In this document: piece by piece, positions 31,241 through 41,422 of the stretch
Numbering within the stretch: position 1 is the stretch's first letter
How the letters are laid out: each line of letters opens with the position of its first letter
Assembly (NCBI RefSeq): GCF_015680705.1
Contig: NZ_JADNYP010000002.1
Coordinates: 124,001 to 188,000, forward strand
DNA: 64,000 nt
Direction of reading: 5' to 3'
Origin: Pseudomonas fulva
GTDB taxonomy: Bacteria; Pseudomonadota; Gammaproteobacteria; Pseudomonadales; Pseudomonadaceae
The notes under the pieces: model-generated
What the model saw: only the letters and a program-made list of their open reading frames with translations
Told to the model about the DNA's origin: nothing
Databases searched by the model: none
Position numbers and translations under genes: made by a program

Positions 31241-32779
31241 TCAGCGCTCCTGCAGGTGCAAGGTCGCCTGCTGTTCCAGCGTGGCGCCAAGGAAATAGGC
31301 CGGCGCGCGCAATCGCGACAGGCCCATCAGGACGATCCCCAGCAGCGAAATGATCATGGCGATCACGAACACCAGGCCCAGCCCACCGACATGCGAGCCG
31401 CTGCCGAAGTCAGGCGATGCGCTGTCGATCGCCGTCCGCACGAAGATCACCGAGAGAATCGCGCCGCCAAGCAGCGGGCAGAGTCCGCGCATCAGGAAAT
31501 TGCGCAGGCTGCTGAACAGGCTGCGGCGGAAATACCACACGCAGGCATAGGCCGTCAGCGAGTAGTAGAAGCAGATCATCATCCCCAGCGCGGTGATGGT
31601 ATCGGCCAGCACGTTCTCGCTGAGCGTGCGCATGGTCACGTAGAACACCCCGGCAGCAATGCCGGCGCAGATGGTGGCATAGCGTGGCGTCTGCGAACGC
31701 GGGCAGACCTTGGCGAAGCGCCGGGGTACCGCACCGTAGTAGCCCATGGCGAGCAAGGTGCGCGCCGGCGAGACGAAGGTCGATTGCAGGGAGGCTGCGG
31801 TGCTGGCCAGCACGGCGATGGACATCAGGATCGCGAGTGGCCCCATGACCGGACCGGCCAGGTGGGCGAACACGTTTTCCTGGATGCGCGGATTGCCAAG
31901 CCCCAGCCCGACATCGCTGATGCCAGCGAACTGCAGCGTGGCTATGCCGGTGAGCAGGTACAGGCCAAGGATCAGCAGCACGGTCCAGGTGGCCGCCTTG
32001 CCCGGTACCTCCGCGCTGCCTACCGATTCCTCGCTCACGGTCAGGCACACGTCCCAGCCCCAGAAGATGAAGATCGACAAGGACAGGCCGGCGGCGAAGG
32101 CCGAGAACGAATCGACCCCGAACGGGTTGAACCAGTCGAAGTCGAACGCCAGCGGTGGCGGTGCGGTTGTCTCGCCGAAGGCGGCGAAGGCGAAGCCGAT
32201 CAATACCAGCAGTTGCAGCGCTACCAGCCCGTACTGCACGGTCATGGTGGTCCCCATGCCTCGACAGCATATCCAGACCGCCAGGGCGATGAAGACGCAA
32301 CAGGTGATGATGTTGACCAGCAGGTTGTCGCTCAGCGCGACCACCGCCTCGCTACCGGTGACCTGGCCGAGGAACAGGTAGAAGAAGTCCACCGCCACGC
32401 CAGCCAGGTTGGAGAGCACGATGGTGGTCGCCGTGACCAGGCCCCAGCCACCGATCCAGCCGATCATCGGTCCGAAGGCCCGTGCCGACCAGGTGAAGGA
32501 AGTTCCGCTGTCCGGCTCCGCGGCGTTGAGCTCACGGTAGCCCAGGGCCACGAGCAGCATGGGCAGGAAGCCGACGATGAACACCGCCGGAAGGTGGGCG
32601 CCGACCTCGCGCACGGTCGGGCCGAGCGCGCCGGTCAGGGTATAGACCGGGGCGATGGTGGAGATGCCGAGCACCACGCTGGCTAGCAGGCCCAGGCTGC
32701 CCTTGGCCAGGCCCTTGCCGGCCCGGCCGTTGTCTGTCGCCGCGTCGGGCGGGCGACCGGATTCAGTGTATTCGCTCAT
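31241..32779 (-). CDS. APC-family amino acid/polyamine permease
   Basis: 512 residues from ATG 32779 (the longer frame lacks support). About 12 membrane helices and the APC start pattern LGLLASVVLGISTIAPVYTL are visible, plus SGTSFTWSARAFGPMIGWIGG near residue 105. These permeases take up amino acids or polyamines. It shares strand and neighbourhood with the PuuA-like gene, so polyamine uptake is likely. The leader contains GAACAATAC, a one-mismatch version of the Crc/Hfq motif. Confidence 0.88.
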   Translation of the reverse strand: MSEYTESGRPPDAATDNGRAGKGLAKGSLGLLASVVLGISTIAPVYTLTGALGPTVREVGAHLPAVFIVGFLPMLLVALGYRELNAAEPDSGTSFTWSARAFGPMIGWIGGWGLVTATTIVLSNLAGVAVDFFYLFLGQVTGSEAVVALSDNLLVNIITCCVFIALAVWICCRGMGTTMTVQYGLVALQLLVLIGFAFAAFGETTAPPPLAFDFDWFNPFGVDSFSAFAAGLSLSIFIFWGWDVCLTVSEESVGSAEVPGKAATWTVLLILGLYLLTGIATLQFAGISDVGLGLGNPRIQENVFAHLAGPVMGPLAILMSIAVLASTAASLQSTFVSPARTLLAMGYYGAVPRRFAKVCPRSQTPRYATICAGIAAGVFYVTMRTLSENVLADTITALGMMICFYYSLTAYACVWYFRRSLFSSLRNFLMRGLCPLLGGAILSVIFVRTAIDSASPDFGSGSHVGGLGLVFVIAMIISLLGIVLMGLSRLRAPAYFLGATLEQQATLHLQER

Positions 32780-33097
32780 GAGTATCTGCCGTCGATATTG
32801 GTATTGTTCTACGAGCCTTCGCAAAGGCCCGCTTTCACTCATTCGAAGCTTGCTGCTGGGACAGGCTTGCCCGTCCATGCGTGGTCAGGATGCTTTCAGC
32901 GCTGCTCCTCCCGCTGTCGATAGCCGATGAGGGTTTCGTCGAAAGCCAGGGAAACCGGCTCGGACCCGATGGCCGGCCAGTCGCGGTGGGCCGGCCATTG
33001 TAATGATGTGGCTCGACATTTGAAGGCGAGCCATGGAAAAGACGCCTGGCAGCAGGCGCGGGTAGCGATCATCGAAGGCATGTTCGCGCTCATGGGT
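32780..33097. other. Gap of 318 bases between permease and glutamine synthetase genes
   Basis: No known gene. A 65-codon open frame (33093 to 32896, minus strand) starts four bases after the stop of the glutamine-synthetase gene, but has no ribosome site and no recognisable sequence. A perfect 10-bp palindrome ATGGCCGGCC / GGCCGGCCAT with a ten-base loop is at 32969-32998. Where PuuD (gamma-glutamyl-GABA hydrolase) would be expected beside the other puu genes, nothing is found. Confidence 0.5.
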
Positions 33098-34480
33098 TCA
33101 CACCGTGTGCAGGTACCAGTTGTACTCGAGGTCGGAAATCGACACCTCGAACTCGGCCAGCTCGCTTTCCTTGCAGGCGACGAAGATGTCGATGTAGTCC
33201 GGACTGATGTACTGGTTGAGGATTTCGCTGTCGTCCAGGGCGCGCAAGGCATCGCGCAGGTTGTTCGGCAGGCTCTGCCCGAGCTGCTCGTAGGCATTGC
33301 CTTGCACCGGCTCGCCAGGCTCCGTGGCATGGGTCAGGCCGTGGTGGATACCTGCCAGGATCGCCGCCAGCATCAGATAGGGATTGGCGTCGGCGCCAGC
33401 CACCCGGTGCTCGATGCGTACGGCATCGCTGCTGCCGGTAGGCACGCGCACGGCGACGGTGCGGTTGTCCAGGCCCCAGCTGGGTGCGTTGGGTACGTAG
33501 AACTGCGAACCGAAACGGCGATAGGAGTTGATGTTCGGGCAAAGAAAAGCCATGGATGCCGGCAAGGTTTCCAAGATGCCGCCCACCGCATGGCGCAGCG
33601 ATTCGTTGTGCGACGGCTGCTCGCTGGCGAAGATGTTCCGGCCAGTCTTGCGATCGAGCAGCGAGATGTGCACATGCAGGCCATTGCCCGCCTGGTCCGG
33701 ATAGGGCTTGGCCATGAAGGTCGAGTCCATCTCGTGGTCATAGGCGATGTTCTTGATCAGCCGCTTGAGCAGGATGGCATGGTCGCAGGCCTTGAACGGA
33801 TCGGCGATGTGCCTGAGATTGACTTCGAACTGGGCCGGCGCGCTTTCCTTGACGATCGCGTCGGCCGGCAGGCCCTGCTCCTTGGCCGCTTCGAGCATGT
33901 CCTGGAGACACTCGGCATACTCGTCCAGGTCATCGATCAGGTAGACCTGCGTCGAGCGCGGGCGCTTGCCTGAAAGCGGCGAACGTGGCGGCTGCGGGCG
34001 GCCGTTGAGATTGTCCTGGTCGATGAGGTAGAACTCCAGCTCGAACGCCGCGCAGACATCCAGCCCCATGTCGTCGAACCGGCTCACGACCTGGCGCAGC
34101 ACCTCTCTCGGATCGGCGAAGAATGGCGCCCCGTCGAGCTCATGCATGGTCATCAGCAACTGGGCGGTGGGGCGCTTCTGCCAGGGTTCGTTGGACAACG
34201 TGCCAGGAATCGGAAAACAGATGCGATCGGCATCGCCGATGTCCAGGCCAAGGCCGGTGCTCTCGACGGTCGAGCCGTTGATGTCCAGCGCGAACAGCGA
34301 CGCTGGCAGGTTGATGCCGCGTTCGTAGACCTTGTGCAGGCTCGCCCGCTCGATACGCTTGCCGCGGACTACGCCATTCATGTCGGATATCAGCAAGTCG
34401 ACGAACTGTGTGTCCGGGTGAGCCTTGAGAAACTCGTTCATCTCGCTGGAATGGCTGGCGCACGGGGAGACCGACGTCAT
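33098..34480 (-). CDS. Glutamine synthetase family protein, gamma-glutamylpolyamine synthetase (PuuA/PauA) type
   Basis: 460 residues from ATG 34480, favoured over the ATG nine bases earlier because AAAGGA overlaps that one and stands correctly before this one. The glutamine synthetase fold shows in LLISDMNGVVRGKRIE, AAFELEFYLI, QFEVNLRHIADP, GNGLHVHISL and RIEHRVAGADANPYLMLAA. PuuA/PauA ligates glutamate to putrescine or other amines as the first step of catabolism. It has the shape of PuuA rather than GlnA because the adenylylation loop is absent. A LysR-type gene is divergent from it. Confidence 0.87.
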   Translation of the reverse strand: MTSVSPCASHSSEMNEFLKAHPDTQFVDLLISDMNGVVRGKRIERASLHKVYERGINLPASLFALDINGSTVESTGLGLDIGDADRICFPIPGTLSNEPWQKRPTAQLLMTMHELDGAPFFADPREVLRQVVSRFDDMGLDVCAAFELEFYLIDQDNLNGRPQPPRSPLSGKRPRSTQVYLIDDLDEYAECLQDMLEAAKEQGLPADAIVKESAPAQFEVNLRHIADPFKACDHAILLKRLIKNIAYDHEMDSTFMAKPYPDQAGNGLHVHISLLDRKTGRNIFASEQPSHNESLRHAVGGILETLPASMAFLCPNINSYRRFGSQFYVPNAPSWGLDNRTVAVRVPTGSSDAVRIEHRVAGADANPYLMLAAILAGIHHGLTHATEPGEPVQGNAYEQLGQSLPNNLRDALRALDDSEILNQYISPDYIDIFVACKESELAEFEVSISDLEYNWYLHTV

Positions 34481-34690
34481 GACGTACATCCTTTGATGGC
34501 AATGGAGCAGCGATGTGGGAGGCGGCGGAGCGTGCCTCGAAAGTGACGATGGATGGAGCTGTTGTTCTTTTCACTGTCCCATCGGGGGAACTGGTGCGCC
34601 CCAGGAGGATTTGCTAACCGGGCGCCGTTTCACTATAAAATGGCCCCCACGCAACAGATATTGGCATTCCGGCAAGCAGAGCGTGCACTC

Positions 34691-35566
34691 ATGCAATACC
34701 AGATCTCTCATGCCGACCTTTCGCTGGTCCTCGCCCTGGAACGTGGCCGTTCGCTGGCCAAGGCAGCCGAGCTGCTCAAGGTCGACGTTTCGACCGTTTT
34801 CCGCTCCGTTCGCCGCCTGGAGTCGGCGCTCGGCACGGCGCTGTTCATCAAGAGCCGCAAAGGCTACCTGCCGACCGATACGGCCCAGGCCCTCGCCGAA
34901 CAGGCCGAGCGCGCCGAACAGGCCCTGGAGGCCGCGCGCATCGCCCTGACGAGCGGCGAGCAAGTGGTCAGCGGCACCGTCCGGCTGACCTGTACCGAAG
35001 CCGTGCTGCACAGCCTGCTGCTGCCGGCCCTGGCCAGCTTCATGCCTGGCTATCCAGCCCTTTCCCTGGAACTGGGGACTTCCAATACCTTCGCCAACCT
35101 CAGCCGTCGCGATGCCGACATCGCCCTGCGCCTGACCAATACGCCACCGGAACACCTGGTCGGCAGATGCCTGGGCTCGACCTCCTATGTGATCTGCGGT
35201 CGTCCCGAATGGCGCGAGCGCCTGGCCCAGGCGCCGACCAGCGTTCCCTGGATCACGCCTGACGACTCGATGCAGGACCATCCGACCGTGGTCTGGCGCA
35301 ATCAGCAGTATCCCGGGCTGGTGCCGCGCTACCAGTGCAGTGGCATGTCCACCCTGGCCCAGCTGGCCAGCACTGGCATGGGCGTGGCCGCCGTGGCGGA
35401 CTACATGGTCAGCAGCCTGCCGGGCGTCGAGGCACTGAGCGGGCCGCTGCCCGGCTGCGATACCCAGCTATGGCTGCTGACGCGCCCGGACTGCCGGGCC
35501 TTGCGCTCGGTCCAGACCTTGTTCGAGGAACTCACGCCGCGCCTGCGTGACGCGTTGTTGCGCTGA
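34691..35566 (+). CDS. LysR-family regulator
   Basis: 291 residues from ATG 34691; the open frame upstream is not conserved. N-terminal winged helix (residues 1-60) with KAAELLKVDVSTVFRSVRRLESALG and LFIKSRKGYLPT, then the periplasmic-binding-like effector domain. It is divergent from the PuuA-like gene across 210 bases, so it may regulate that gene or the permease. No inducer is known. Confidence 0.88.
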   Translation: MQYQISHADLSLVLALERGRSLAKAAELLKVDVSTVFRSVRRLESALGTALFIKSRKGYLPTDTAQALAEQAERAEQALEAARIALTSGEQVVSGTVRLTCTEAVLHSLLLPALASFMPGYPALSLELGTSNTFANLSRRDADIALRLTNTPPEHLVGRCLGSTSYVICGRPEWRERLAQAPTSVPWITPDDSMQDHPTVVWRNQQYPGLVPRYQCSGMSTLAQLASTGMGVAAVADYMVSSLPGVEALSGPLPGCDTQLWLLTRPDCRALRSVQTLFEELTPRLRDALLR

Positions 35567-35755
35567 AGCCACGCCAGCCTGTTCAAGCATCCCGCGAGCC
35601 GGTATGTTCGGTGGGTGGCAGGCTATCCCGAGCCGCCCGTCCGGCGGCGGCCTGCAAATCAACGCTTCCCTATTGGCTGGTGATTTTTTAAACTGTCGAG
35701 TCCGCCAGCCCGTCCTGGGCTGCTTGCATACCGTATTCTGCTACCGAGGAAGACC

Positions 35756-36019
35756 ATGGCCCGCGTAACCGTTGAAGACTGTCTAGAACACGTGGATAAC
35801 CGCTTCGAGCTGGTCATGCTCTCGACCAAGCGTGCTCGCCAGCTGGCCACCGGTGGCAAGGAGCCGCGCGTGGCATGGGAAAACGACAAGCCGACCGTGG
35901 TCGCCCTGCGCGAAATCGCCGAAGGCATCGTCACGCCCGAGTTCATCGCCGCTGAAGAGATCGTGACGGAAGACCCGGTCTTCGCCGCGTTCGAGGATGA
36001 GTCCAACGAGGCCGTCTGA
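35756..36019 (+). CDS. rpoZ: RNA polymerase omega subunit
   Basis: 87 residues starting [19 protein letters not shown], with the conserved [15 protein letters not shown] and [15 protein letters not shown]. Omega helps assemble core polymerase and forms part of a ppGpp site. It precedes spoT by 60 bases, as is usual, but gmk is no longer next to it. Confidence 0.98.
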   Translation: MARVTVEDCLEHVDNRFELVMLSTKRARQLATGGKEPRVAWENDKPTVVALREIAEGIVTPEFIAAEEIVTEDPVFAAFEDESNEAV

Positions 36020-36079
36020 CAGCATGCCGGGTCGAAGTCGCGAGGTACACATTCCCCTTGCCGGACTGGAGATTCGCTC

Positions 36080-38188
36080 ATGCCGAGCATAGACGTCCTC
36101 GCCGACCGGCTGTCGACCTACCTGGGTCCGGAACAGGTCAACCTGGTCCGACGGGCCTATTTCTACGCCGAACAGGCCCACGACGGCCAACGCCGTCGTA
36201 GCGGCGAGCCCTACGTCACCCATCCCCTGGCGGTGGCGAACATCCTTGCCGACATGCACATGGACCATCAGAGCCTGATGGCCGCCATGCTGCATGACGT
36301 GATCGAAGATACCGGCATCGCCAAGGAAGCGCTCAGCCAGCAGTTCGGCGAGACCGTCGCCGAACTGGTCGATGGGGTCAGCAAGCTGACCCAGATGAAT
36401 TTCGAGACCAAGGCCGAGGCGCAGGCCGAGAACTTCCAGAAGATGGCCATGGCCATGGCCCGCGATATCCGCGTGATCCTGGTCAAGCTGGCCGACCGGC
36501 TGCACAACATGCGTACGCTGGAGGTGCTGTCCGGGGAGAAGCGCCGCCGCATCGCCAAGGAAACCCTGGAGATCTACGCACCCATCGCCAACCGCCTGGG
36601 CATGCACAATGTGCGCGTGGAATTCGAGGACCTGGGCTTCAAGGCCATGTACCCGATGCGCTCGGCGCGCATCCACCAGGCAGTCAAGCGCGCCCGTGGC
36701 AATCGCAAGGAAATCGTCGCCAAGATCGAGCAGTCGCTGGCCCACTGCCTAGTCGTGGATGGCATCGAGGGCGAGGTGAGCGGTCGCCAGAAGCACCTCT
36801 ATGGCATCTACAAGAAGATGCGTGGCAAGCACCGCGCCTTCAACGAGATCATGGATGTCTATGCCTTCCGCATCATCGTCGACAAGGTCGATACCTGCTA
36901 TCGGGTGCTTGGCGCGGTGCACAACCTCTACAAGCCGCTGCCCGGCCGCTTCAAGGACTACATCGCGATTCCCAAGGCCAACGGCTACCAGTCCCTGCAC
37001 ACCACCCTGTTCGGCATGCATGGCGTGCCCATCGAGATCCAGATCCGCACCCGCGAGATGGAAGAGATGGCCAACAACGGCATCGCCGCTCACTGGCTGT
37101 ACAAGTCCAGCGACGACGAGCTACCCAAGGGCAATCATGCCCGCGCGCGGCAGTGGGTCAAGGGCGTGCTCGAATTGCAGCAGCGCGCAGGCAACTCGCT
37201 GGAATTCATCGAGAGCGTGAAGATCGACCTGTTTCCCGACGAGGTCTACGTCTTCACCCCCAAGGGCCGCATCATGGAGTTGCCCAAGGGCTCGACCGCG
37301 GTGGACTTCGCCTATGCGGTCCATACCGACGTCGGCAACAGTTGCATCGCCTGCCGCATCAACCGCCGCCTGGCACCGCTGTCCGAGCCCCTGCAAAGCG
37401 GCTCGACGGTGGAGATCGTCAGCGCTCCAGGCGCGCGCCCAAACCCGGCCTGGCTCAATTTCGTGGTCACCGGGAAAGCCCGCACGCACATTCGCCATGC
37501 CCTGAAGCTGCAACGTCGCTCCGAGTCGATCAGCCTCGGCGAACGGCTGTTGAACAAGGCGCTCACCGGTTTCGACAGCAGTCTCGACAAGATCCCCATC
37601 GAGCGCATCCAGGCGATCCTGGCCGAGTACCGGCTGGAACTGGTCGAGGACCTGCTCGAGGATATCGGCTTGGGCAATCGCATGGCCTATGTGGTCGCCC
37701 GGCGTCTGCTCTCGGCCGAGGGCGAACAGCTTCCGGCGCCTGAAGGTCCCCTGGCGATCCGCGGCACCGAAGGCCTGGTGATGAGCTATGCCAAATGCTG
37801 CACACCGATTCCGGGCGATCCCATCGTCGGCCATCTGTCGGCCGGCAAGGGCATGGTGGTTCACCTGGACAACTGCCGTAACATCAGCGAAATCCGCCAC
37901 AATCCGGAAAAATGCATCCAGCTTTCCTGGGCCAAGGATGTCTCCGGCGAATTCAATGTCGAGCTGCGCGTGGAACTCGAGCACCAGCGTGGCCTGATCG
38001 CCTTGCTGGCCAGCAGCGTGAACGCTGCCGACGGCAACATCGAGAAGATCAGCATGGACGAACGCGACGGCCGTATCAGCGTGGTCCAGCTGGTGGTCAG
38101 CGTACGCGACCGCGTGCATCTGGCCCGTGTGATCAAGAAACTGCGTACCCTGCTTGGCGTGGTGCGGATCACCCGCATGCGTACGTAG
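36080..38188 (+). CDS. spoT: Bifunctional (p)ppGpp synthetase/hydrolase SpoT
   Basis: 702 residues, the usual SpoT length. The HD hydrolase domain has LHDVIEDT (His72, Asp73); the synthetase domain has [34 protein letters not shown] and EIQIRT; then TGS ([22 protein letters not shown]) and a C-terminal ACT domain. RFKD marks the bifunctional type. It balances the stringent-response nucleotide under starvation other than amino-acid lack. ridA follows after 23 bases. Confidence 0.97.
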   Translation: MPSIDVLADRLSTYLGPEQVNLVRRAYFYAEQAHDGQRRRSGEPYVTHPLAVANILADMHMDHQSLMAAMLHDVIEDTGIAKEALSQQFGETVAELVDGVSKLTQMNFETKAEAQAENFQKMAMAMARDIRVILVKLADRLHNMRTLEVLSGEKRRRIAKETLEIYAPIANRLGMHNVRVEFEDLGFKAMYPMRSARIHQAVKRARGNRKEIVAKIEQSLAHCLVVDGIEGEVSGRQKHLYGIYKKMRGKHRAFNEIMDVYAFRIIVDKVDTCYRVLGAVHNLYKPLPGRFKDYIAIPKANGYQSLHTTLFGMHGVPIEIQIRTREMEEMANNGIAAHWLYKSSDDELPKGNHARARQWVKGVLELQQRAGNSLEFIESVKIDLFPDEVYVFTPKGRIMELPKGSTAVDFAYAVHTDVGNSCIACRINRRLAPLSEPLQSGSTVEIVSAPGARPNPAWLNFVVTGKARTHIRHALKLQRRSESISLGERLLNKALTGFDSSLDKIPIERIQAILAEYRLELVEDLLEDIGLGNRMAYVVARRLLSAEGEQLPAPEGPLAIRGTEGLVMSYAKCCTPIPGDPIVGHLSAGKGMVVHLDNCRNISEIRHNPEKCIQLSWAKDVSGEFNVELRVELEHQRGLIALLASSVNAADGNIEKISMDERDGRISVVQLVVSVRDRVHLARVIKKLRTLLGVVRITRMRT

Positions 38189-38211
38189 TCCGTCAACCGC
38201 AAGGAGTCAAC

Positions 38212-38592
38212 ATGACCAAGACCGTCATCAACAGCGACAAGGCCCCTGCCGCCATCGGCACCTACTCCCAGGCGATCAAGGCCGGCAATACCGTGTACAT
38301 GTCCGGGCAGATTCCGCTGGACCCGAAAACCATGGAGCTGGTCGAGGGCTTCGAGGCCCAGACCGTGCAGGTCTTCGAGAACCTCAAGGCAGTGGCCGAG
38401 GCGGCTGGCGGTTCGTTCAAGGATATCGTCAAGCTCAACATCTTCCTGACCGACCTGGGCCACTTCGCCAAGGTCAACGAAGTCATGGGCCGTTATTTCG
38501 AACAGCCTTATCCAGCTCGTGCCGCCATCGGCGTCGCTGCGCTGCCCAAGGGCGCCCAGGTCGAGATGGACGCCATTCTGGTCCTGGAGTGA
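38212..38592 (+). CDS. ridA: RidA-family enamine/imine deaminase
   Basis: 126 residues with [40 protein letters not shown] and the catalytic Arg103. RidA removes reactive enamines (2-aminoacrylate) made by PLP enzymes. AAGGAG is at 38201-38206. It follows spoT as in other pseudomonads. Confidence 0.96.
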   Translation: MTKTVINSDKAPAAIGTYSQAIKAGNTVYMSGQIPLDPKTMELVEGFEAQTVQVFENLKAVAEAAGGSFKDIVKLNIFLTDLGHFAKVNEVMGRYFEQPYPARAAIGVAALPKGAQVEMDAILVLE

Positions 38593-38638
38593 AATCCTGG
38601 CGACGGGGCTTCCCGTCGCCTTGCCGAGGGGCCTTGTC

Positions 38639-39376
38639 ATGCGATACGCATTGTTTCCCGTACTGGCCGTGCTGTGCCTGGTCGGCTGCGCGAGCCATGA
38701 ACCCCAGGACTTCGACGGTACCTGGATAAACCAGCAGGCCATCGAGGCCGCCGCCAAGGGCGACAGTCTGCGCCAGGCATTGGCCAGTCATGGACCGGTC
38801 TTCGAGTGGCGGGTCGATACCGCTCACCGCCAGGCCCGCTATGGCAATGGCTTCGAAGTGGTCCAGGGTCGCCTGGAGAACGTCGATGGCGACCACTGGC
38901 AAGCGACCTTCGACGATGCCCGATCGGCACAGCTGAGCCTAGACGGCAAGACGCTCGTGCAGGCGCCGGGCACTTCCAGCCAGGCGCTCGAGTTCGAACG
39001 AGCCGCCTCTGCGGCGTCGGACCAGGCGCCTGTAGGCGCCAGTTTCGAAAAGGCCCTCTATGCCAGCTACCTCGGTGGTGAATGGGCAATCGTCGAAGGT
39101 CCCGGCCAGGGCGGCCGGGTGCGCTTCCATGACGATGGAACGGTCGAGGGGCTGCCCGCGCTGGACCGCTATGCTCTGTGCCTGGCGGGCGCCTGCACGT
39201 CGCTGAGCGGCGAGCACGACAGTCTCTGGCTGGAGCGCGAGCGTCGCGGCGGCCCATGGATCTTCAAGCGCGAAGGCGACACCCTGGAAATCCTGCAAGC
39301 CATCAACAGCGCCCGACCAGACGAGATGCCTCGACTGACGCCAGGTGCTCGCCAGTGGCTGCTGGAGCGTGACTGA
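38639..39376 (+). CDS. Small conserved lipoprotein, unknown function
   Basis: 245 residues from ATG 38639. Signal peptide with lipobox LVGC (Cys17), then a region starting HEPQDFDGTWINQQAI. The rest contains two similar halves, each with a W-containing stretch of the type seen in META/lipocalin-like small beta proteins (EWRVDTAHRQARYGN, GGEWAIVEGPGQGGRVRFHDDGTV), suggesting a beta-rich domain repeated once. The C-terminal DTLEILQAINSA segment precedes a charged tail. I do not recognise the family. It probably sits in the outer or inner membrane as a lipoprotein. The gene is followed after three bases by the convergent end of the epimerase-like gene. Confidence 0.8.
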   Translation: MRYALFPVLAVLCLVGCASHEPQDFDGTWINQQAIEAAAKGDSLRQALASHGPVFEWRVDTAHRQARYGNGFEVVQGRLENVDGDHWQATFDDARSAQLSLDGKTLVQAPGTSSQALEFERAASAASDQAPVGASFEKALYASYLGGEWAIVEGPGQGGRVRFHDDGTVEGLPALDRYALCLAGACTSLSGEHDSLWLERERRGGPWIFKREGDTLEILQAINSARPDEMPRLTPGARQWLLERD

Positions 39377-39379
39377 CCG

Positions 39380-40237
39380 TCACTCTCGCCCCTCGAGAAT
39401 GGCGGCATAGCCCTCCCTGTAGCTCGGATAGCGAGGCGCCCAGCCCAGCGCCTTCGCCCTGGCATTGCTGCAGCGCTTGCTGCCGGTGCGTCGGACCCGC
39501 TGCTCATCGGACCAGTGGCTGACGCCCAGGTACTGGCGTAGCCAGGCCACTACCTCGGCCAAGGGTGCCGGATCGTCATCGACGCCCAGGTAGATATCCT
39601 GCAATGCCTGGCCGCGAGCATCGCCCTGCAGCAGGAAGGCCAGCAAGCCCGCGGCATCCTCGGCATGAATGCGGTTGCCATACAGCGGCGGCTTCTCGCT
39701 CACCCGATAGCCCTGGCGCACCTGGCCCAGCAGCCATTCGCGGCCCGGCCCGTAGATCCCGGTCAGGCGCACCACGGTACCGGCCAGGCCGCTATCGAGC
39801 GCCAGACGCTCCGCCTGCAGCATCGTCCGTCCCGAATAGCCCTGGGGTACGGTGGCAGAGCGCTCGTCGACCCATTCGCCGTCCTGCTGGGCATACACAC
39901 TGCTGCTGGAGACGAAGAGCAGTCGCCTGGGTCGCTGGCGGTGTGACGCCAACCAGGCCAGGACATGGCGCAAGCCGTCGACATAGGCAACCTGGTAGCC
40001 CGCTTCATCGTGCTGACTGGCTGCCACGCAATAGACCAGGTAGTCAGGCGAGCGACTCGGCCAGGCCGCGGGGCAACGGCTATCGGAAAGATCGGCGGCA
40101 ATCGGCAGCACACCCGGCGGCAGTTCGGCGACCGAGCGGCGCAGGCCGCTGACCTGCCAGCCGGCATCGAGCAGCTGGCGAGCCAGGCGTCCGCCGACAT
40201 CGCCGCAGCCGACGATCAATGCATTGGGAACAGCCAT
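39380..40237 (-). CDS. NAD(P)-dependent epimerase/dehydratase-like protein (YeeZ-like)
   Basis: 285 residues from ATG 40237. Rossmann motif ALIVGCGDVGGRLARQLLDAG is at residues 5-25; FVSSSSVYAQQDGEWVDE is the Ser/active-site strand, and YSGRTMLQAERLAL holds a Tyr but not the classical YxxxK lysine. YeeZ-type proteins are extended SDRs of unknown substrate. The gene is convergent with the lipoprotein gene and divergent from exbB. Confidence 0.85.
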   Translation of the reverse strand: MAVPNALIVGCGDVGGRLARQLLDAGWQVSGLRRSVAELPPGVLPIAADLSDSRCPAAWPSRSPDYLVYCVAASQHDEAGYQVAYVDGLRHVLAWLASHRQRPRRLLFVSSSSVYAQQDGEWVDERSATVPQGYSGRTMLQAERLALDSGLAGTVVRLTGIYGPGREWLLGQVRQGYRVSEKPPLYGNRIHAEDAAGLLAFLLQGDARGQALQDIYLGVDDDPAPLAEVVAWLRQYLGVSHWSDEQRVRRTGSKRCSNARAKALGWAPRYPSYREGYAAILEGRE

Positions 40238-40426
40238 TGGTGGACTCCATGATGAAAGCTCAAGGCTATCCTGCACAGACGATGGACGGGAGGCAAAGCG
40301 TAAAAAAAAGCTACTTTATTACTTCTGCTAACAAGAATTAATTGCAATAATGCTGACCTGCCTTTTCTCGGCCAGCATCGGCCGTGAGGAACATCAACCT
40401 TCATTTCTTCATCAGGTCCGGCCAGC

Positions 40427-41419
40427 ATGACACGTACCCAACCTTCCGCTTCGCCAACCACGTCGCGCGCCTGGCGTGCCATTGCCGCGCTGACATTCAG
40501 CCTGGTGCTGGCGCCCGTAGCCCTGGCGGATGAACCTGCCAACCAGGCCGCCACCGCCCCGACCGCCGCCGCGGCACCGGCGTCGGGCAGCGACGTGGCG
40601 AACCCTGCCGCGCCCGCTGCCAGCCAGCCAGCTCCTGCCGCCAATCCGGCAGCCAGCCCGGCCCCGGCAGGCACGGCTGAAAACCTCGAGGCAGCGGCTC
40701 AGGACACCACCCTCGGCATGGCACACGACCTTTCGCCGTGGGGGATGTACAAGAATGCCGACGTGGTGGTCAAGGCGGTCATGATCGGCCTGGCCATCGC
40801 CTCGATCATCACCTGGACCATCTGGATCGCCAAGGGCTTGGAACTGCTCGGCGCCAAGCGCCGCCTGCGTGGCGAAATCGCCATGCTGAAGAAGTCGGCC
40901 AGCCTCAAGGACGCCAGCGAAGCGACGAACAAGGAAGGCACCTTGGCACATACCCTGGTCAACGATGCCCTGGAAGAAATGCGCCTGTCGGCCAACGCGC
41001 GTGAAAAGGAAGGGATCAAGGAGCGTGTCAGTTTCCGTCTGGAGCGCCTGGTCGCCGCCAGCGGTCGCAACATGAGCAACGGCACCGGCGTGCTGGCCAC
41101 CATTGGCTCCACCGCCCCCTTCGTCGGCCTGTTCGGCACCGTCTGGGGCATCATGAACAGCTTCATCGGCATCGCCAAGACCCAGACCACCAACCTGGCC
41201 GTGGTCGCCCCCGGGATCGCCGAAGCCTTGCTGGCGACGGCCCTGGGCCTGGTCGCGGCGATCCCGGCCGTGGTGATCTACAACGTCTTCGCGCGTTCCA
41301 TCGCCGGCTACAAGGCACAGGTTTCGGACGCTTCGGCCCAGGTGCTGCTGCTGGTCAGCCGTGACCTGGACCACCAGGGCAGCGAGCGCGCCGCCCCCCA
41401 CATGGTGAAAGTGGGGTAA
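40427..41419 (+). CDS. exbB: TonB system energiser ExbB
   Basis: 330 residues, with a Pseudomonas-type extension: a signal-like segment and a long Ala/Pro-rich periplasmic stretch (about residues 35-85) before the first membrane helix. The three-helix ExbB core follows, with GLFGTVWGIMNSFIGIA and APGIAEALLATALGLVAAIPAVVIYN. With ExbD it uses the proton motive force to energise TonB. It heads exbB-exbD-tonB. Confidence 0.95.
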   Translation: MTRTQPSASPTTSRAWRAIAALTFSLVLAPVALADEPANQAATAPTAAAAPASGSDVANPAAPAASQPAPAANPAASPAPAGTAENLEAAAQDTTLGMAHDLSPWGMYKNADVVVKAVMIGLAIASIITWTIWIAKGLELLGAKRRLRGEIAMLKKSASLKDASEATNKEGTLAHTLVNDALEEMRLSANAREKEGIKERVSFRLERLVAASGRNMSNGTGVLATIGSTAPFVGLFGTVWGIMNSFIGIAKTQTTNLAVVAPGIAEALLATALGLVAAIPAVVIYNVFARSIAGYKAQVSDASAQVLLLVSRDLDHQGSERAAPHMVKVG

Positions 41420-41422
41420 GCC

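Noticed and set aside
40310..40360. AT-rich stretch before exbB as a Fur box
   Set aside because: Aligning it with GATAATGATAATCATTATC gives a poor match in every register; only the AT content fits.
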